Positions 9,659 to 20,071 of a stretch of DNA of 64,000 nucleotides are shown piece after piece; the stretch's first letter is position 1; every line of letters starts with the position of its first letter. Origin of the DNA: Dermatophagoides farinae (taxonomy: Eukaryota; Arthropoda; Arachnida; Sarcoptiformes; Pyroglyphidae); the NCBI RefSeq assembly GCF_024713945.1, contig NC_134683.1:1602501-1666500 (forward strand), written 5' to 3'. The notes beneath the pieces were generated by a model that was not told where the DNA came from, did no database searches, and worked only from the letters and a program-made list of their open reading frames with translations. Made by a program: the position numbers and the translations under genes.

Positions 9659-11008
9659 ATGTCATCCATCTTAAACGTTATCATAAGAAATCTTAGTTTT
9701 ACATTTATGCGACGAAATGATGATGTATCAATCATGGAAATGTTATCAGATGATTTGATTCTGTTAAAATTATATAGTTTTCGAATGAATTTTTCATTGG
9801 CTGAATATCGTAATCATCGAATCAAGAAAACATATGAAACATTCAGACCATCAATATGGATTACGATTCATACATGGACATTCATTCTATTAATCACATC
9901 TATTATTATTTGGCCGGAAAATGATTTCATTTTGGATTACAAATTCTATGAACAAATGCTAAATGTTCAAAGATTTGATTTGATAATGATGGAAGTTATT
10001 GTTTTGAGTCTGATTGAAGAATGGTTATGGTTATTTTTTTCAAAGGAAGCAATAACATATAGTTGCCGTTATCTAGATTTCTTGGCCTTTGATCTTTCCG
10101 ACGATAAAACAAAAATTGATTTAAAAATGAAACGATATCTAATTCGATATCATTCAATCACAAAATTCATTACTACATTCATCTATTTCACGGTTATTTT
10201 ATGGTCGATGTTTCTATGCATAATGTTTCTCTATTCTACTTTTTTCTCATACTTGGATGACAATATTTATTTCATTCAATTTATCACTAGTATTCCAATT
10301 TCGATTCTAATTTTTATTAATATCATATACATGTCGGGTCAATTTTTCATTTCTGGTACATTTTTTTTATTTTTTCTCATATTATTTCGTGAAAAAATCA
10401 AACAATTAAAAAATTTATCATCAACATTACTGCAATATCACGCCAATGTATCACAATATATTGTTAAAAGAATATTCTGGAATCAATTTTATTTTGAATA
10501 CATTATACTTTATAGAAAAATTTCACGTTTAAATGAATCAGCAAAAGTTATTCTCTTAGCCATGGAAATGATAGCTAAATCAGCAATAATGATGTCCTGT
10601 GTGTTTTATAGTCAACAAATCAAAATGGTCGAATCGAATACATTTCTCGTAACCATTTTCATTATTGTTTTTCTATATGTCAACATTATGTATTTACCTA
10701 TTGCTATTCTGCCTACATATAATGAACAATGTCTCCAATCCATATTACGATGGCTGATACGATCACAATGGCGGCATAAATTTTCAGATGTACAACAGAA
10801 CAAACAATCGACATTTTATGCTCGTATTGTTCAACGGATTCGATGGCGACAAACATTGAAATCAAATTTATTCATCCAGGCAACGGTCAATAATCGACTT
10901 GGTTTCACTTGTGGACATATGTTTCATATAAATAAATTTAAATTTACCGAATTGATAATGTTGAATATACCGTATATTCTGATGTTATATAAACATGTTA
11001 CACGTTGA
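9659..11008 (+). CDS. Gustatory-receptor-like 7-TM protein, copy E
   Basis: Intronless, 449 residues, the sister of copy C with scattered substitutions and a one-residue insertion near the hydrophilic loop around residue 381. The start is fixed by the conserved leader TACGATTCCATCTACAATAA preceding the ATG and the shared MSSILNVIIRNL beginning. It carries the family C-terminal block (GFTCGHMFHINKFKFTELI, LNIPYILMLYKHV). Its 5' flank still has the unbroken arrangement that copy C lost to the transposon. A seven-span membrane protein, probably a chemoreceptor; ligand unknown. Confidence 0.78.
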   Translation: MSSILNVIIRNLSFTFMRRNDDVSIMEMLSDDLILLKLYSFRMNFSLAEYRNHRIKKTYETFRPSIWITIHTWTFILLITSIIIWPENDFILDYKFYEQMLNVQRFDLIMMEVIVLSLIEEWLWLFFSKEAITYSCRYLDFLAFDLSDDKTKIDLKMKRYLIRYHSITKFITTFIYFTVILWSMFLCIMFLYSTFFSYLDDNIYFIQFITSIPISILIFINIIYMSGQFFISGTFFLFFLILFREKIKQLKNLSSTLLQYHANVSQYIVKRIFWNQFYFEYIILYRKISRLNESAKVILLAMEMIAKSAIMMSCVFYSQQIKMVESNTFLVTIFIIVFLYVNIMYLPIAILPTYNEQCLQSILRWLIRSQWRHKFSDVQQNKQSTFYARIVQRIRWRQTLKSNLFIQATVNNRLGFTCGHMFHINKFKFTELIMLNIPYILMLYKHVTR

Positions 11009-11447
11009 TTGAAAATCGATTCTACTTTTGGTTGAATTCTACTTGCATTGTCAATATTGATATAGCATAATTTTCAACAACAGTACCATTATCTTTAATT
11101 TTAAATATAAAATTTAAATTGAATGTCATTAGAGTTTTATTTGAAAAAAAAACAAAATAAAATAAATTGCTGATTTTAGGCAATAACAATAAAAAAAAAA
11201 TCAGTTTTTTCATAGAAATGTCAAAAATCATATGAAATGAAACACCTTTTTATTTACGGTGAATTGGTGTGAATCGAATGCTATTCATTTATAACGTGTC
11301 ATATAATGACGTCAATACGTTTTAAGGTGAATTTGATAACATTGATGATTTTCATATTCCAGATTTTATTTTCGATTCAAAAATCCGAATAAAGTGGTTA
11401 GTATTGATATGGATTTGAATATATCAAGTAACTCGACATGATAAAAA
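11009..11447. other. Intergenic between GR copies E and F
   Basis: AT-rich sequence without a credible gene. No strong TATA box or repeat array seen; the 3' part serves as the upstream region of copy F. Confidence 0.6.
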
Positions 11448-12758
11448 ATGACTCGTCCATTCAACAAAGTTTCCAAAAATAATATAGGAATCGAAGATAT
11501 TCTTCGGGATGGATTTCATTCATGGAAACGTTATGTATTTCGTGTGGATTATTCTATTCAAGATTATCGCCGCCGAACAATACAATGGAATTATTCGACA
11601 TTTAAAATGGCTATTCGTATCTTATTAAATGCATGGATTTCAACGATATTTTTAGCAATACTTGGTATACGTCTCGATAATCATTTAACTATCAATACCA
11701 ATGCAATTGAAAAAATGTTAAATTCACAACGTTTGGATCTAATAGCCTTACAATATGCTATTGTATTTGCATTACTTGAATGGCAATGGATAAGATTATT
11801 TTATGGAATGTTCAAATATCGTTCATCATGGAATGAATTCTTTATTGATAATCTACCATATGTTGATAATCAATTACGAAATGATTGTCGAAAATATCTT
11901 ATCGATTTTTACGTCGTATCAAATATGTTTAGTAGAATAACTTTTAAAATTTCAAAATTATTAATGCTTTTAACCAATTTACTATACATCTATGGTACAA
12001 TAATTCTTCATCGTGATGGCCATATTGATCTCATACAATCGATTATTTCGATAATTCTGATGGCATTTGTTGTCCTATCTATATGGGAAATGTTTGGTCA
12101 AATTTTTATTGCCATGAATTTTCTGCTATTTCTAGTCGAATATATCAAAATCAAGCTACAACAATTATTTCGGCTGAAACAAAATGTGAATGGTGGACAG
12201 AAAAACGATTCAATAATTCTTATAATAATGGAATGGAGAAAAAAATTAATATGGAATCGATTCCAAAGTCGTTATGTTAGATATTATGCTGAAACAATCC
12301 AACTAAATGGAACCGTTCAAATAGTTTTGTTTTATATGGAAATCATATCCAAAATATGCATCATAATATCGTGTATATTCTATAGCCGTCAAAAACAATT
12401 GGGTTTTACCAACACAGCATTGATTCTGTCAATGGTATCGGAATTTTTTTTTGTCACCATTGTTTATTCACGATTGGCAAATATTTTCACATGCAATCAA
12501 TTGATTGCAAAATCAATAATGCAGATGATTGCACGATCACAATGGTTACGTAATAAACATCGTAATCGAAACAATAGATCAATACATTATTGGCCATATT
12601 CAATCAAATCAAATCTATTCGTACAGACAATGACCAATAATGGCTTTGGTTTTACATGTGGACGAATTTTTCAAATTACAAAATATCGATATATTGAATT
12701 AATTTGTTGGAATATTCCAATCATAATTATATTTTATAAGAAAATTTGTTATCCATAA
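11448..12758 (+). CDS. Gustatory-receptor-like 7-TM protein, copy F (divergent)
   Basis: Intronless, 436 residues, starting at the first ATG (MTRPFNKVSKNNIGIEDILR). It is the most divergent member of the cluster but aligns from the N-terminal FRVDYSIQDYR region to the C-terminal GFTCGRIFQITKYRYIELI and IIIIFYKKIC. A ~40-bp stretch at 12603-12644 encoding SNLFVQTMTNN is identical at nucleotide level, including synonymous positions, to copies A, B and D despite the overall divergence, suggesting gene conversion. An AATAAA is at 12798. It is followed on the same strand by the PTER gene, whose first ATG lies 144 bp after the stop codon. Confidence 0.74.
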   Translation: MTRPFNKVSKNNIGIEDILRDGFHSWKRYVFRVDYSIQDYRRRTIQWNYSTFKMAIRILLNAWISTIFLAILGIRLDNHLTINTNAIEKMLNSQRLDLIALQYAIVFALLEWQWIRLFYGMFKYRSSWNEFFIDNLPYVDNQLRNDCRKYLIDFYVVSNMFSRITFKISKLLMLLTNLLYIYGTIILHRDGHIDLIQSIISIILMAFVVLSIWEMFGQIFIAMNFLLFLVEYIKIKLQQLFRLKQNVNGGQKNDSIILIIMEWRKKLIWNRFQSRYVRYYAETIQLNGTVQIVLFYMEIISKICIIISCIFYSRQKQLGFTNTALILSMVSEFFFVTIVYSRLANIFTCNQLIAKSIMQMIARSQWLRNKHRNRNNRSIHYWPYSIKSNLFVQTMTNNGFGFTCGRIFQITKYRYIELICWNIPIIIIFYKKICYP

Positions 12759-12797
12759 GAAAAATTTAGTAATTTAGAAATTTTGTTAGAAAAAAAT

Positions 12798-12803
12798 AAT
12801 AAA
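12798..12803 (+). terminator. Poly(A) signal of copy F
   Basis: AATAAA about 40 bp after the stop codon of copy F. Confidence 0.45.
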
Positions 12804-12902
12804 ATGTACACTAGATGTCACTAGAATTTTATGCACTCAACAGGTGTTTATTATTTTTTGTCATAGAAATTAAATAGAAAAAAAAACAAAACAAAACAAA
12901 AC

Positions 12903-14099
12903 ATGAATACATCAACTCATCAGTCATATATTCAGACAGGTATTGATTTGAATAAAATTTTTTTCATTAATTTTAATATATTGTTGATTATTCATTGTTA
13001 TTACAAGTGCTTGGTCCAATCAAACCGGATCAATTAGGATTTACATTATGTCATGAACATCTTTATCATAAAGCTTATACGCGATATTTTGTACCTAAAC
13101 CATTGGAGAATAAATATTCGCATTTGAATTCAACACCAGTTACAATAGAAAATCTTTGGCATACCGTCTATCATCCACATACTCATGAAGATAATCTAGA
13201 TTTGACTAGTACAGCCGTACAAAATGCTATCGGCGATGAATTGAAATTTTTCAAACGTAATGGTGGTAGTTCTATGGTCGAAGTCACCACTTTTGGTACA
13301 GATTTAGCAAAGTTGGCCGAATTTTCTCGTAAATCTGGTGTCAATATTATTGGTAGTACTGGTTTCTATGTACATCAAGCGTTTTCAGAATCGATTCGAT
13401 CCAAATCGATTGAAAATCTATATGAAACAATGAAAAATGAATTGATTTCTGGTGTTAATGGTATCAGACCCGGTGTTATTGGTGAACTTGGATCATGTTG
13501 GCCTATTGATTCATTTGAAAAAAATGTTTTGATTGCAGCTGCTCAATTACAAAATGAATTACGAGTGCCCGTTATCATTCATCCTGGTCGTCATTCTGAA
13601 GCACCATTTGAAATTATCCGTATATATACTGAAGCTGGTGGAATTGTTTCAAAAACTATCATGTCACATCTTGAACGTTTGTTAATCATTAGTAATTTTT
13701 GCTAATCATAGTAAATAATCTAAATGTTTTTTTTTTAAAATTTCAGGAACATTAGATATCGAACAATTGATTGAATTTGCTCATACAGGTGTTATTTGTG
13801 AATTTGATTTATTTGGCACAGAAATATCTTATTATGAGGCAGCAAGTCATTTTGATATGCCCAATGATGCTACTCGTATACGATTGATTCAAAAATTAAT
13901 CAATGAAGGTTATGATGATCATATAACAATATCACATGATATTCATACTAAACATCGTTTAATGAAATGGTCCGGTCATGGTTTTTCACATATACTATTG
14001 AATGTAATACCAAAAATGATTAGTCGTGGTATTAATGTTAAACAAATTGATCAAATGATGATTAAAACACCATGTCGTTGGTTAACAATCAACATTTGA
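12903..14099 (+). CDS. Pter: Phosphotriesterase-related protein (PTER), 3 exons
   Basis: Exons 12903-12939, 13008-13676 and 13747-14099, joined in frame, give 352 residues, the usual PTER length. The tiny first exon encodes MNTSTHQSYIQT and splices (CAG|GTATTG to TTACAAG) to make IQTVLGP, the family's typical start. The second junction restores MSHLERT. Family features: the N-terminal metal-binding HEH (residues 28 and 30), GELG with the likely bridging Glu, VIIHPGR, MSHLER and the C-terminal ISHDIHTKHRL Asp. PTER proteins are zinc-dependent amidohydrolase-fold hydrolases; the vertebrate enzyme acts on N-acetyltaurine, and the mite substrate is unknown. The start of the second exon alone has no ATG, which supports the three-exon model. 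Copies of exon 1/intron 1 occur at 7233 and 8815. Confidence 0.92.
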
Positions 14100-14116
14100 A
14101 TATATATATATCTGAA

Positions 14117-14122
14117 AATAAA
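14117..14122 (+). terminator. Poly(A) signal of PTER
   Basis: AATAAA 18 bp beyond the TGA of the PTER gene, followed by an A-run. Confidence 0.5.
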
Positions 14123-15121
14123 AAAAAAACATGAAAACATGAAACATTTTATTATTCAAAAACACACATAGAGAAAAATAATAATAATAATAATAAAAGT
14201 TGTGTAATTATCTACCTAAATCGAGAGAAAAAAAATGGAAATAAAACTATTATATATATATATATGTTGTCACTATTTTGTTTGTCTGTCTGTATGTATG
14301 TTAGTGTGTGTGTGTGTGTATCATTTTTATTTTGATATTTCAATTTGATATATAATAAAAAGCAATAAATCTTAAATGTAAATGTATATATATATATCAC
14401 AAGAATATGAACGAAAAAAAAAATTGTTGTAAAATACTACTAATATATACACGTATGAATCATCATTGAAAATTTCTCTGTTTGTTTGTTTGTTTGTTAC
14501 AGATATATATCAATATATCACATATGATGATAGTGTTTGTGACAAAAAAAAGAGATTTTTTTTCTCAGATTTGTCTCTCTCTCTCTCTCTCTCTCCGTTT
14601 GTGTGTGTGTGTATGTCTCCAAATATTAAAATTTCTATAATTTTGAAACTAATTCAATAAGAAAAAAAAACACTAAAATAAATTAAAAATTGAAAAAAAT
14701 AAATGAAAAAAAGCCTAAAAATGAATGAATGAATGATTGATTGATTGTTCCAATGATCAAATGAAAATGAGAAAAAAAATCAATGATGATAAACAGAAAA
14801 ATTTGATTGAAAACAAAAAGATTCAAAAAAATGATGATGATCGGAATTTGAAAAAAAAATTTATATAACCTAAACATGGAATGTGTATGGAATGTAACAT
14901 AAAAATGAATGAAAATTGTTGTGAAATATAAAATACGAAAGCCAAAAATGGTAAATATCAAATAATCTAGTAATAATAATAATAATAATAAAAATCGTTT
15001 AAAACAACAATTGATTGATTCATTGCCCATCAAGTGTGGCCAAATCATTGTTTTCGCCATCTCTCTGTTTTTATTTTTCGGTGATCATTTCGATTTCATC
15101 ATTCATCAATCTGTTTATCGA
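14123..15121. other. Convergent intergenic region with simple repeats
   Basis: Lies between the 3' ends of PTER (plus) and the P450 (minus). It contains (TA)n at ~14251-14264, a (CT)n run at ~14574-14594, (GT)n at 14600-14612, ATGA repeats near 14720 and many A-runs. The frames seen here are low-complexity artefacts. Confidence 0.7.
15070..15075 (-). terminator. Poly(A) signal of the P450 gene
   Basis: TTTATT on the plus strand (AATAAA on the minus strand) 47 bp beyond the P450 stop codon. Confidence 0.5.
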
Positions 15122-17722
15122 TTATCGATGTTTCAATATTAAATCAATCGATTTTTCCGGTGTCGTAATCATACGTAATTTTATATCAATTTCTTTATCA
15201 CTTGTTGGACGAATATGGAATCGTTGTACAAGCTATATATATATATATATATGGATGATAATGATAATTATTTAATTATTTGGGTACAGATTTTACATAC
15301 TCGTGATAGAAAAAATTGCATTTGAATTTCGGCAACACGACGGCCAATACAGCTACGTACGCCAAGACCAAATGGTAAACATGCATGGCTATTGGCAACA
15401 CGATTACGACCATTTTGACGATCACGTAGCCAACGTTCGGGTTGAAATTTTTCTGGCTCATCAAAATATTCATTTTTTCTACCAGTTGTAAATAATGATA
15501 TGACGACTAATTGCTAATCATTTTTAAATAGAGAGAGAGAAAAAAAAATCAAATATTAACCCATTTGATTGAATGGCCAAAAAAAACCACCATTAATCAA
15601 TTGTGTGTGTAACTTACTCCTTTTGGTACATGATAACCACCTAGTATAAGATCATCGGATAGATAACGTGTAAGAAATGGAGCCACGGGGTAAAGTCTGT
15701 GAAGATCAAAAAAAAAGAAAAAAAAAGAATGAAGAAGTGATGAGAAATGAAAAATTTTTTTTTGTTTGTTCAAATCAAAGTTAGTGAACAAGAAAAAAAA
15801 CAGGTTTTAACATCATCATCATCATCATATGACCCTAAATCAAAAAAAAAAAGGTATTCCCTCGAAAAATTGAAAAGAAAAAAAAACAAAATATTCACCT
15901 CAATGATTCTTTGATTATTCCTTTAACATAGGATAAATTTTGTAAATGTTTTACATTAATCGATTCACCACCGGTAACCTGTTCAATTTCATCGCATAAA
16001 CGTTCCTGTACATTTGGATGTCTTGATAATAGATATAATGCCCATTGTGTTGCATGAGAAGTCTATTTATTTAAATGAATAGAAAAGTGGTAAAGAAAAT
16101 TTATATTGATTTTTTTTTCTTGTTCCAAAAAATTTTTTTCCAATCATAATCATAATTATTGATGATACACAATTGACATACATACCGTATCGGCAGCAGC
16201 AATAAATAGATCGACAATTATACGACTGATTTCATCTAATTGCATATGACCATCATTCATCAATTGTTTAATAATACCTTGATTATTCATTGATGATTCA
16301 TCATCATTATTATTTATTTGTCGTGCATTTTCATTCACATATTGAAATGCTAAATCTAATGCTTTACTGGCTGCATCTTCAAATCTACGCCATACTGGTA
16401 AACGAAAATAATGTGCCAATTTTGGTGGTATTAATTGCATATTTGATGATTCAATAAAAATTCTTTGTACACAGTTAACAAATTCATGTATATCAGGTAA
16501 TGCACTTGATGGTTGTGGTGTTATACAACCAAGACGACGTCCAAAAATCATTGTTCCTAATGCTAGTAATGAATATAGGGAGAAAAAAACGAAAAAAAAA
16601 TTTTATTTTCATCATCATATATACTTCAATTATTGTCGAACAGCTGTCCCGGTGTCATGAAACAGTTTCCCAGTAGCTAAACAAAACAAAACAAAAAAAA
16701 AGGGTTTATAAATACAACACTTACATTCAATTGACCAATTGTATAGTTCTTTTTCAAGACCATCAATCAATAGGCTATCCACATGATTTTCTACCATTTT
16801 CATTGACCATTTGTCCAGGATATCGGTGACAACTTGATTAAAAACTTCCGTATAATCATTTATGATATCCGGTTTTAAGAATACTTTATTCAATGCACTA
16901 CGACGTATACTCCATTCTTCTCCTTCCCTATTAAAAAAATATGAAATAAAATTATTAGGTTTTTTTTTGCAAAAACAAAACAGTCAACAGAAAAAAAACA
17001 TACATAAAAAATAATCCACGTTTAATTCCTTTATTTTGATTATAAATAATCCATGGTTCTGGTACCATATGTTGTGGATATTTTCCTTCATGTTTATATA
17101 CTTGTTGTACTAGATTAGCATCGGCAATAAATACTGCTTCAACATTGCCCAATTTTTCACGATAAATTGGTCCTAATTGTTCATGACGTTTATCACAATA
17201 TTGATGTACATATTCAGCACCACCGGCACGTATAAGATCATATAATGTACCAATCAATGGTAATCCGGCCGGTGTTGGTATCTGTTCAAATGATTGATAT
17301 TGTTGTTGTCCATTTTTTAATTGATTATAATGATGATGATGATGATGATGATTATGATCAATATTATCATGATGATGAAATGGACACCGGATTTGATCGG
17401 ATTGCGTCATCGTTGTTGTTGTTGTTGTTGTATCCATAGCTGCTGTTGCTTGTTGTCTATTGATTGTTGATTGTATCATAATTGTACGTTTATTATGTCG
17501 TTGAATATCGATAATTTTATTTTTTTTATTGACCAGATTATACCGGGTTTGTTGTTGTTTTGGAAAATGTGCAAATTTTCTCTGTGATTGTTGTTGGATC
17601 GTTTTTGTCCAACAATTTGATCGAATATTTGCCAATAATAATAATGATGATGACGATGATGATAATTGTTCATTTATGAATTTTTTTACAAACAAAATTG
17701 TTGATGATCGTTGTGAATGCAT
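15122..17722 (-). CDS. CYP315A1: Mitochondrial cytochrome P450, CYP315A1 (Shadow)-like, 7 exons
   Basis: Minus-strand exons 17722-17004, 16927-16725, 16562-16186, 16062-15899, 15696-15618, 15513-15301 and 15232-15122 join in frame to 621 residues. Motifs: AGLPLIGT after a long leader (~150), GLFFM|EGEEW across intron 1, WSIE|SLGTMIFGRRLGC across intron 2, I-helix FIAAADT|TSHATQW, ExxR as ESLR (~485-488), FQPERW, and heme loop FGLGVRSCIGRR with Cys ~569. The LPLIGT/RAGGA/HQY N-terminal block and RGLFFM-x-GEEW are characteristic of CYP315A1, the mitochondrial ecdysteroid C2-hydroxylase of the moulting-hormone pathway. The ~150-residue N-terminal extension is Ser/Gln/Thr-rich with a run of His and is longer than usual; the Arg-containing, acid-poor start fits mitochondrial import. 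An internal Met could be the real start. Substrate is inferred from subfamily. Confidence 0.87.
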
Positions 17723-17993
17723 TTTTTATCGATTTTCTTTTTTTTCTGGAATGCTAATCACAAAATGATTATATTGTCATTTGAAAATCGAACAAGCGAA
17801 AAACAAAAAACAAAAAACAAAAAAAAAAATTTTCTTGGTTCCAAAAATTGTCAGCAAAAAAAAAAAAAATGAATAAAACTAAAATCTGACAACTTATGTT
17901 TGTCAATGTTACTCTCTCTCGATGATGACGATGGTGATCGAATGAATGATTCAATCTAAATGGATGCAATCTAATAGAAACGGACTGGTTATA

Positions 17994-18001
17994 TTTATAT
18001 A
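17994..18001 (-). promoter_or_regulatory. Candidate TATA box of the P450 gene
   Basis: TATATAAA on the minus strand, ~270 bp upstream of the predicted P450 start codon. Not supported by transcript data. Confidence 0.3.
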
Positions 18002-18457
18002 GATATCCCGTATACATAGACAACAACCAAAAAAAAAAAAAACAGACACGGATAGATGAAAAAGAAAAACATCGACAAAAACACTAAAGACACACACACA
18101 CACACACACAAATATTAACCATTGGAAAATCAACTTGGACCTCTATCGAAACAAACCAAACACCATACATACACAAACACAAACAGATGGATACACTTAA
18201 CACTTGATGACGATGATGATGATGATGATGATGAAGACGAAAAAAAAAAATTTTTTTTTTTTTGTTGTTGAAAAAGAGACGTGCAAAAAACGAAACGATT
18301 TTCTTCGTTTTATAAACGTCTGCTTCGGTTTTTTTTCAATTTATTTATTTTTGTTTTGTTTTCTTTCTCTGTTCACACCTTATGTGTGTGTGTGTGTTGA
18401 ATGTAGAAAATGAAAAAAAAAAAATTTTTTTTTGAAATTTTAGAAAAAAAAAAATTA

Positions 18458-18485
18458 TTGTTGTTATTGTCGTCGTCGTTGTTGT

Positions 18486-18546
<61 letters not shown>

Positions 18547-18551
18547 GTTGT
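18458..18551. repeat. (TTG/GTC)n trinucleotide array
   Basis: About 94 bp of GTT units with interspersed GTC, adjacent to homopolymer A and T runs. Confidence 0.9.
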
Positions 18552-18685
18552 TTTCTATTCGTTTTTTTTCCTATCCTAAAGACACACTTTATTTTATTTT
18601 ATTTTATTTTTTTTGTCATTTTAATTTGCAAATATGAATCATTCCAGCAATGATAATAATAATAATATTTGGACTGATGACGTAG

Positions 18686-18689
<4 letters not shown>

Positions 18690-18717
<28 letters not shown>
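18690..18717. repeat. Poly(T) run of 28
   Basis: Uninterrupted T tract; the longest homopolymer in the window. Confidence 0.9.
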
Positions 18718-19164
18718 GATTTGGATCCATATTTTTTTTCACTAGGTGAAATTATTTTTATTTTTTTTTTTTGTTGGGTCCTACCCATTTGTATAGGACT
18801 TTTTAATGTCTAGGACAAAGGGGGAGTATAGTCTATCAAGGTGGAGTTTGTTTCAATGAATTTTGTTGTTGTTGTTGTTCTGCTTATCGTAAAAGGAGGC
18901 ACCTTTTGTATAAACATATCCAGGCTCAACAAATAATGATGATGATGATGATCATATGGTTACTATGGCCATAATAATAATAATCATATAATGATTGTGT
19001 GATGGTAGAGTTTTTTTAATTTTATTCAATCGATTTTGATCGATTCAAATATATCAAACAAACATTCAGTGTATTGATTCGATATATATTGAATTGATTC
19101 GAATAAAAAAAAAATGTAAAATTTCGGGCGCTGTCCGGCCATTATCATGAAAACAAAACAAAAA

Positions 19165-19186
19165 ATCGATTGATCGATCAATCGAT
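19165..19186. repeat. 22-bp perfect palindrome of GATC/CGAT units
   Basis: The half-site ATCGATTGATC is followed directly by its reverse complement. It lies ~100 bp upstream of a candidate core promoter (19290). Possibly a dimeric regulatory site, possibly chance in an ATCGAT-rich stretch. Confidence 0.5.
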
Positions 19187-19289
19187 TCAATCGATCGAAC
19201 CAATCCAGCCAGTCCGATTATTTAATGTACCAGCAATAATAATAATAATGGGACGGGATAATAATGAGACAGGTTATATGAAAACATAA

Positions 19290-19330
19290 TATATATAGAA
19301 AACAACCGAGCCATTCATTTATTCAGTCAA
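19290..19330 (+). promoter_or_regulatory. Candidate TATA/initiator core promoter
   Basis: TATATATAG at 19290 is followed 35 bp later by TTCAGTC, an arthropod-like initiator, in unusually G/C-balanced surroundings (ACCGAGCCATTC). No gene is seen downstream for 7 kb on the plus strand, so any transcript would be non-coding or have distant exons. Confidence 0.25.
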
Positions 19331-19495
19331 AATTGAACACAGAAAAAAAAATTTTCCATTCCAGTATCAGCCAGTTTTGTTGTTGTAAAGAGTTTTTTTT
19401 CATTTTGGTCATGAATTGCAGCAAAAAAAAAAAAATCAAATCGATGATCGAATTTTTTTTCCAAAAATGAAAAATTGGTTATTGAGATCGTATAC

Positions 19496-19497
<2 letters not shown>

Positions 19498-19526
<29 letters not shown>
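19498..19526. repeat. (CA)n microsatellite
   Basis: About 14 uninterrupted CA units. Confidence 0.9.
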
Positions 19527-19529
<3 letters not shown>

Positions 19530-20035
19530 GAATGTGAATTTGATTCAAGTTTGAATAAAATAAAATCAGGTTGTACATTACATTCCTTTCTATTTGAAGA
19601 ATAATAATAATAAGGGGTGTTTAGGGGATGAAAAAAAAGAATGATGATGATGATGATGATGAAAATCGAAAGGGAATGTGTAGTATATAAATATATAAAA
19701 AAAATGCAATGTTCACGAATTGACAAATCAGCTAAAAACAAGAAGAAAAAGATGAAGAAGAAAAAAAAAATTCTTTGCAAACATTATTTATACACATCCA
19801 CACACACACACAGGGCAACAGTTCAAGGACAATTGAAATTTTGAAGGGCACCTTTACTTTGTGTGTGTGTGTGTGTATAAGTAATAGCTGATGGTGGTAA
19901 AGGTCAGCGAAGCAATCAAAAAAAAATCATTTTATATCATCATCATCATCATCATTATTATAATGATTGTGAAAATGATTTCTCAACATCATTAATAATT
20001 AAACGATTCTTAAAGTTAAATTCCATTTCGTCATT

Positions 20036-20071
20036 TGTGTGTTTGTGTGTCTGTGTGTGTGTGTGTGTGTG
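20036..20071. repeat. (GT)n microsatellite
   Basis: GT units with two T/C interruptions at the 5' end and 10 clean units at the 3' end. Confidence 0.85.

Noticed and set aside
14466-15275. Frames of 60-125 codons between PTER and the P450
   Set aside because: They translate CT/GT repeats and T-runs into Ser/Leu/Phe strings; parts overlap the P450 3' end on the opposite strand.
15276-15473. 65-codon minus-strand frame beginning MNILMSQKN as a protein
   Set aside because: It is an alternative frame of P450 exon 6; the true frame carries FQPERW and the heme motif.
18082-18235. CA and GAT arrays as a CRISPR-like or satellite array
   Set aside because: Plain microsatellites; no unique spacers between repeats, and the DNA is eukaryotic.
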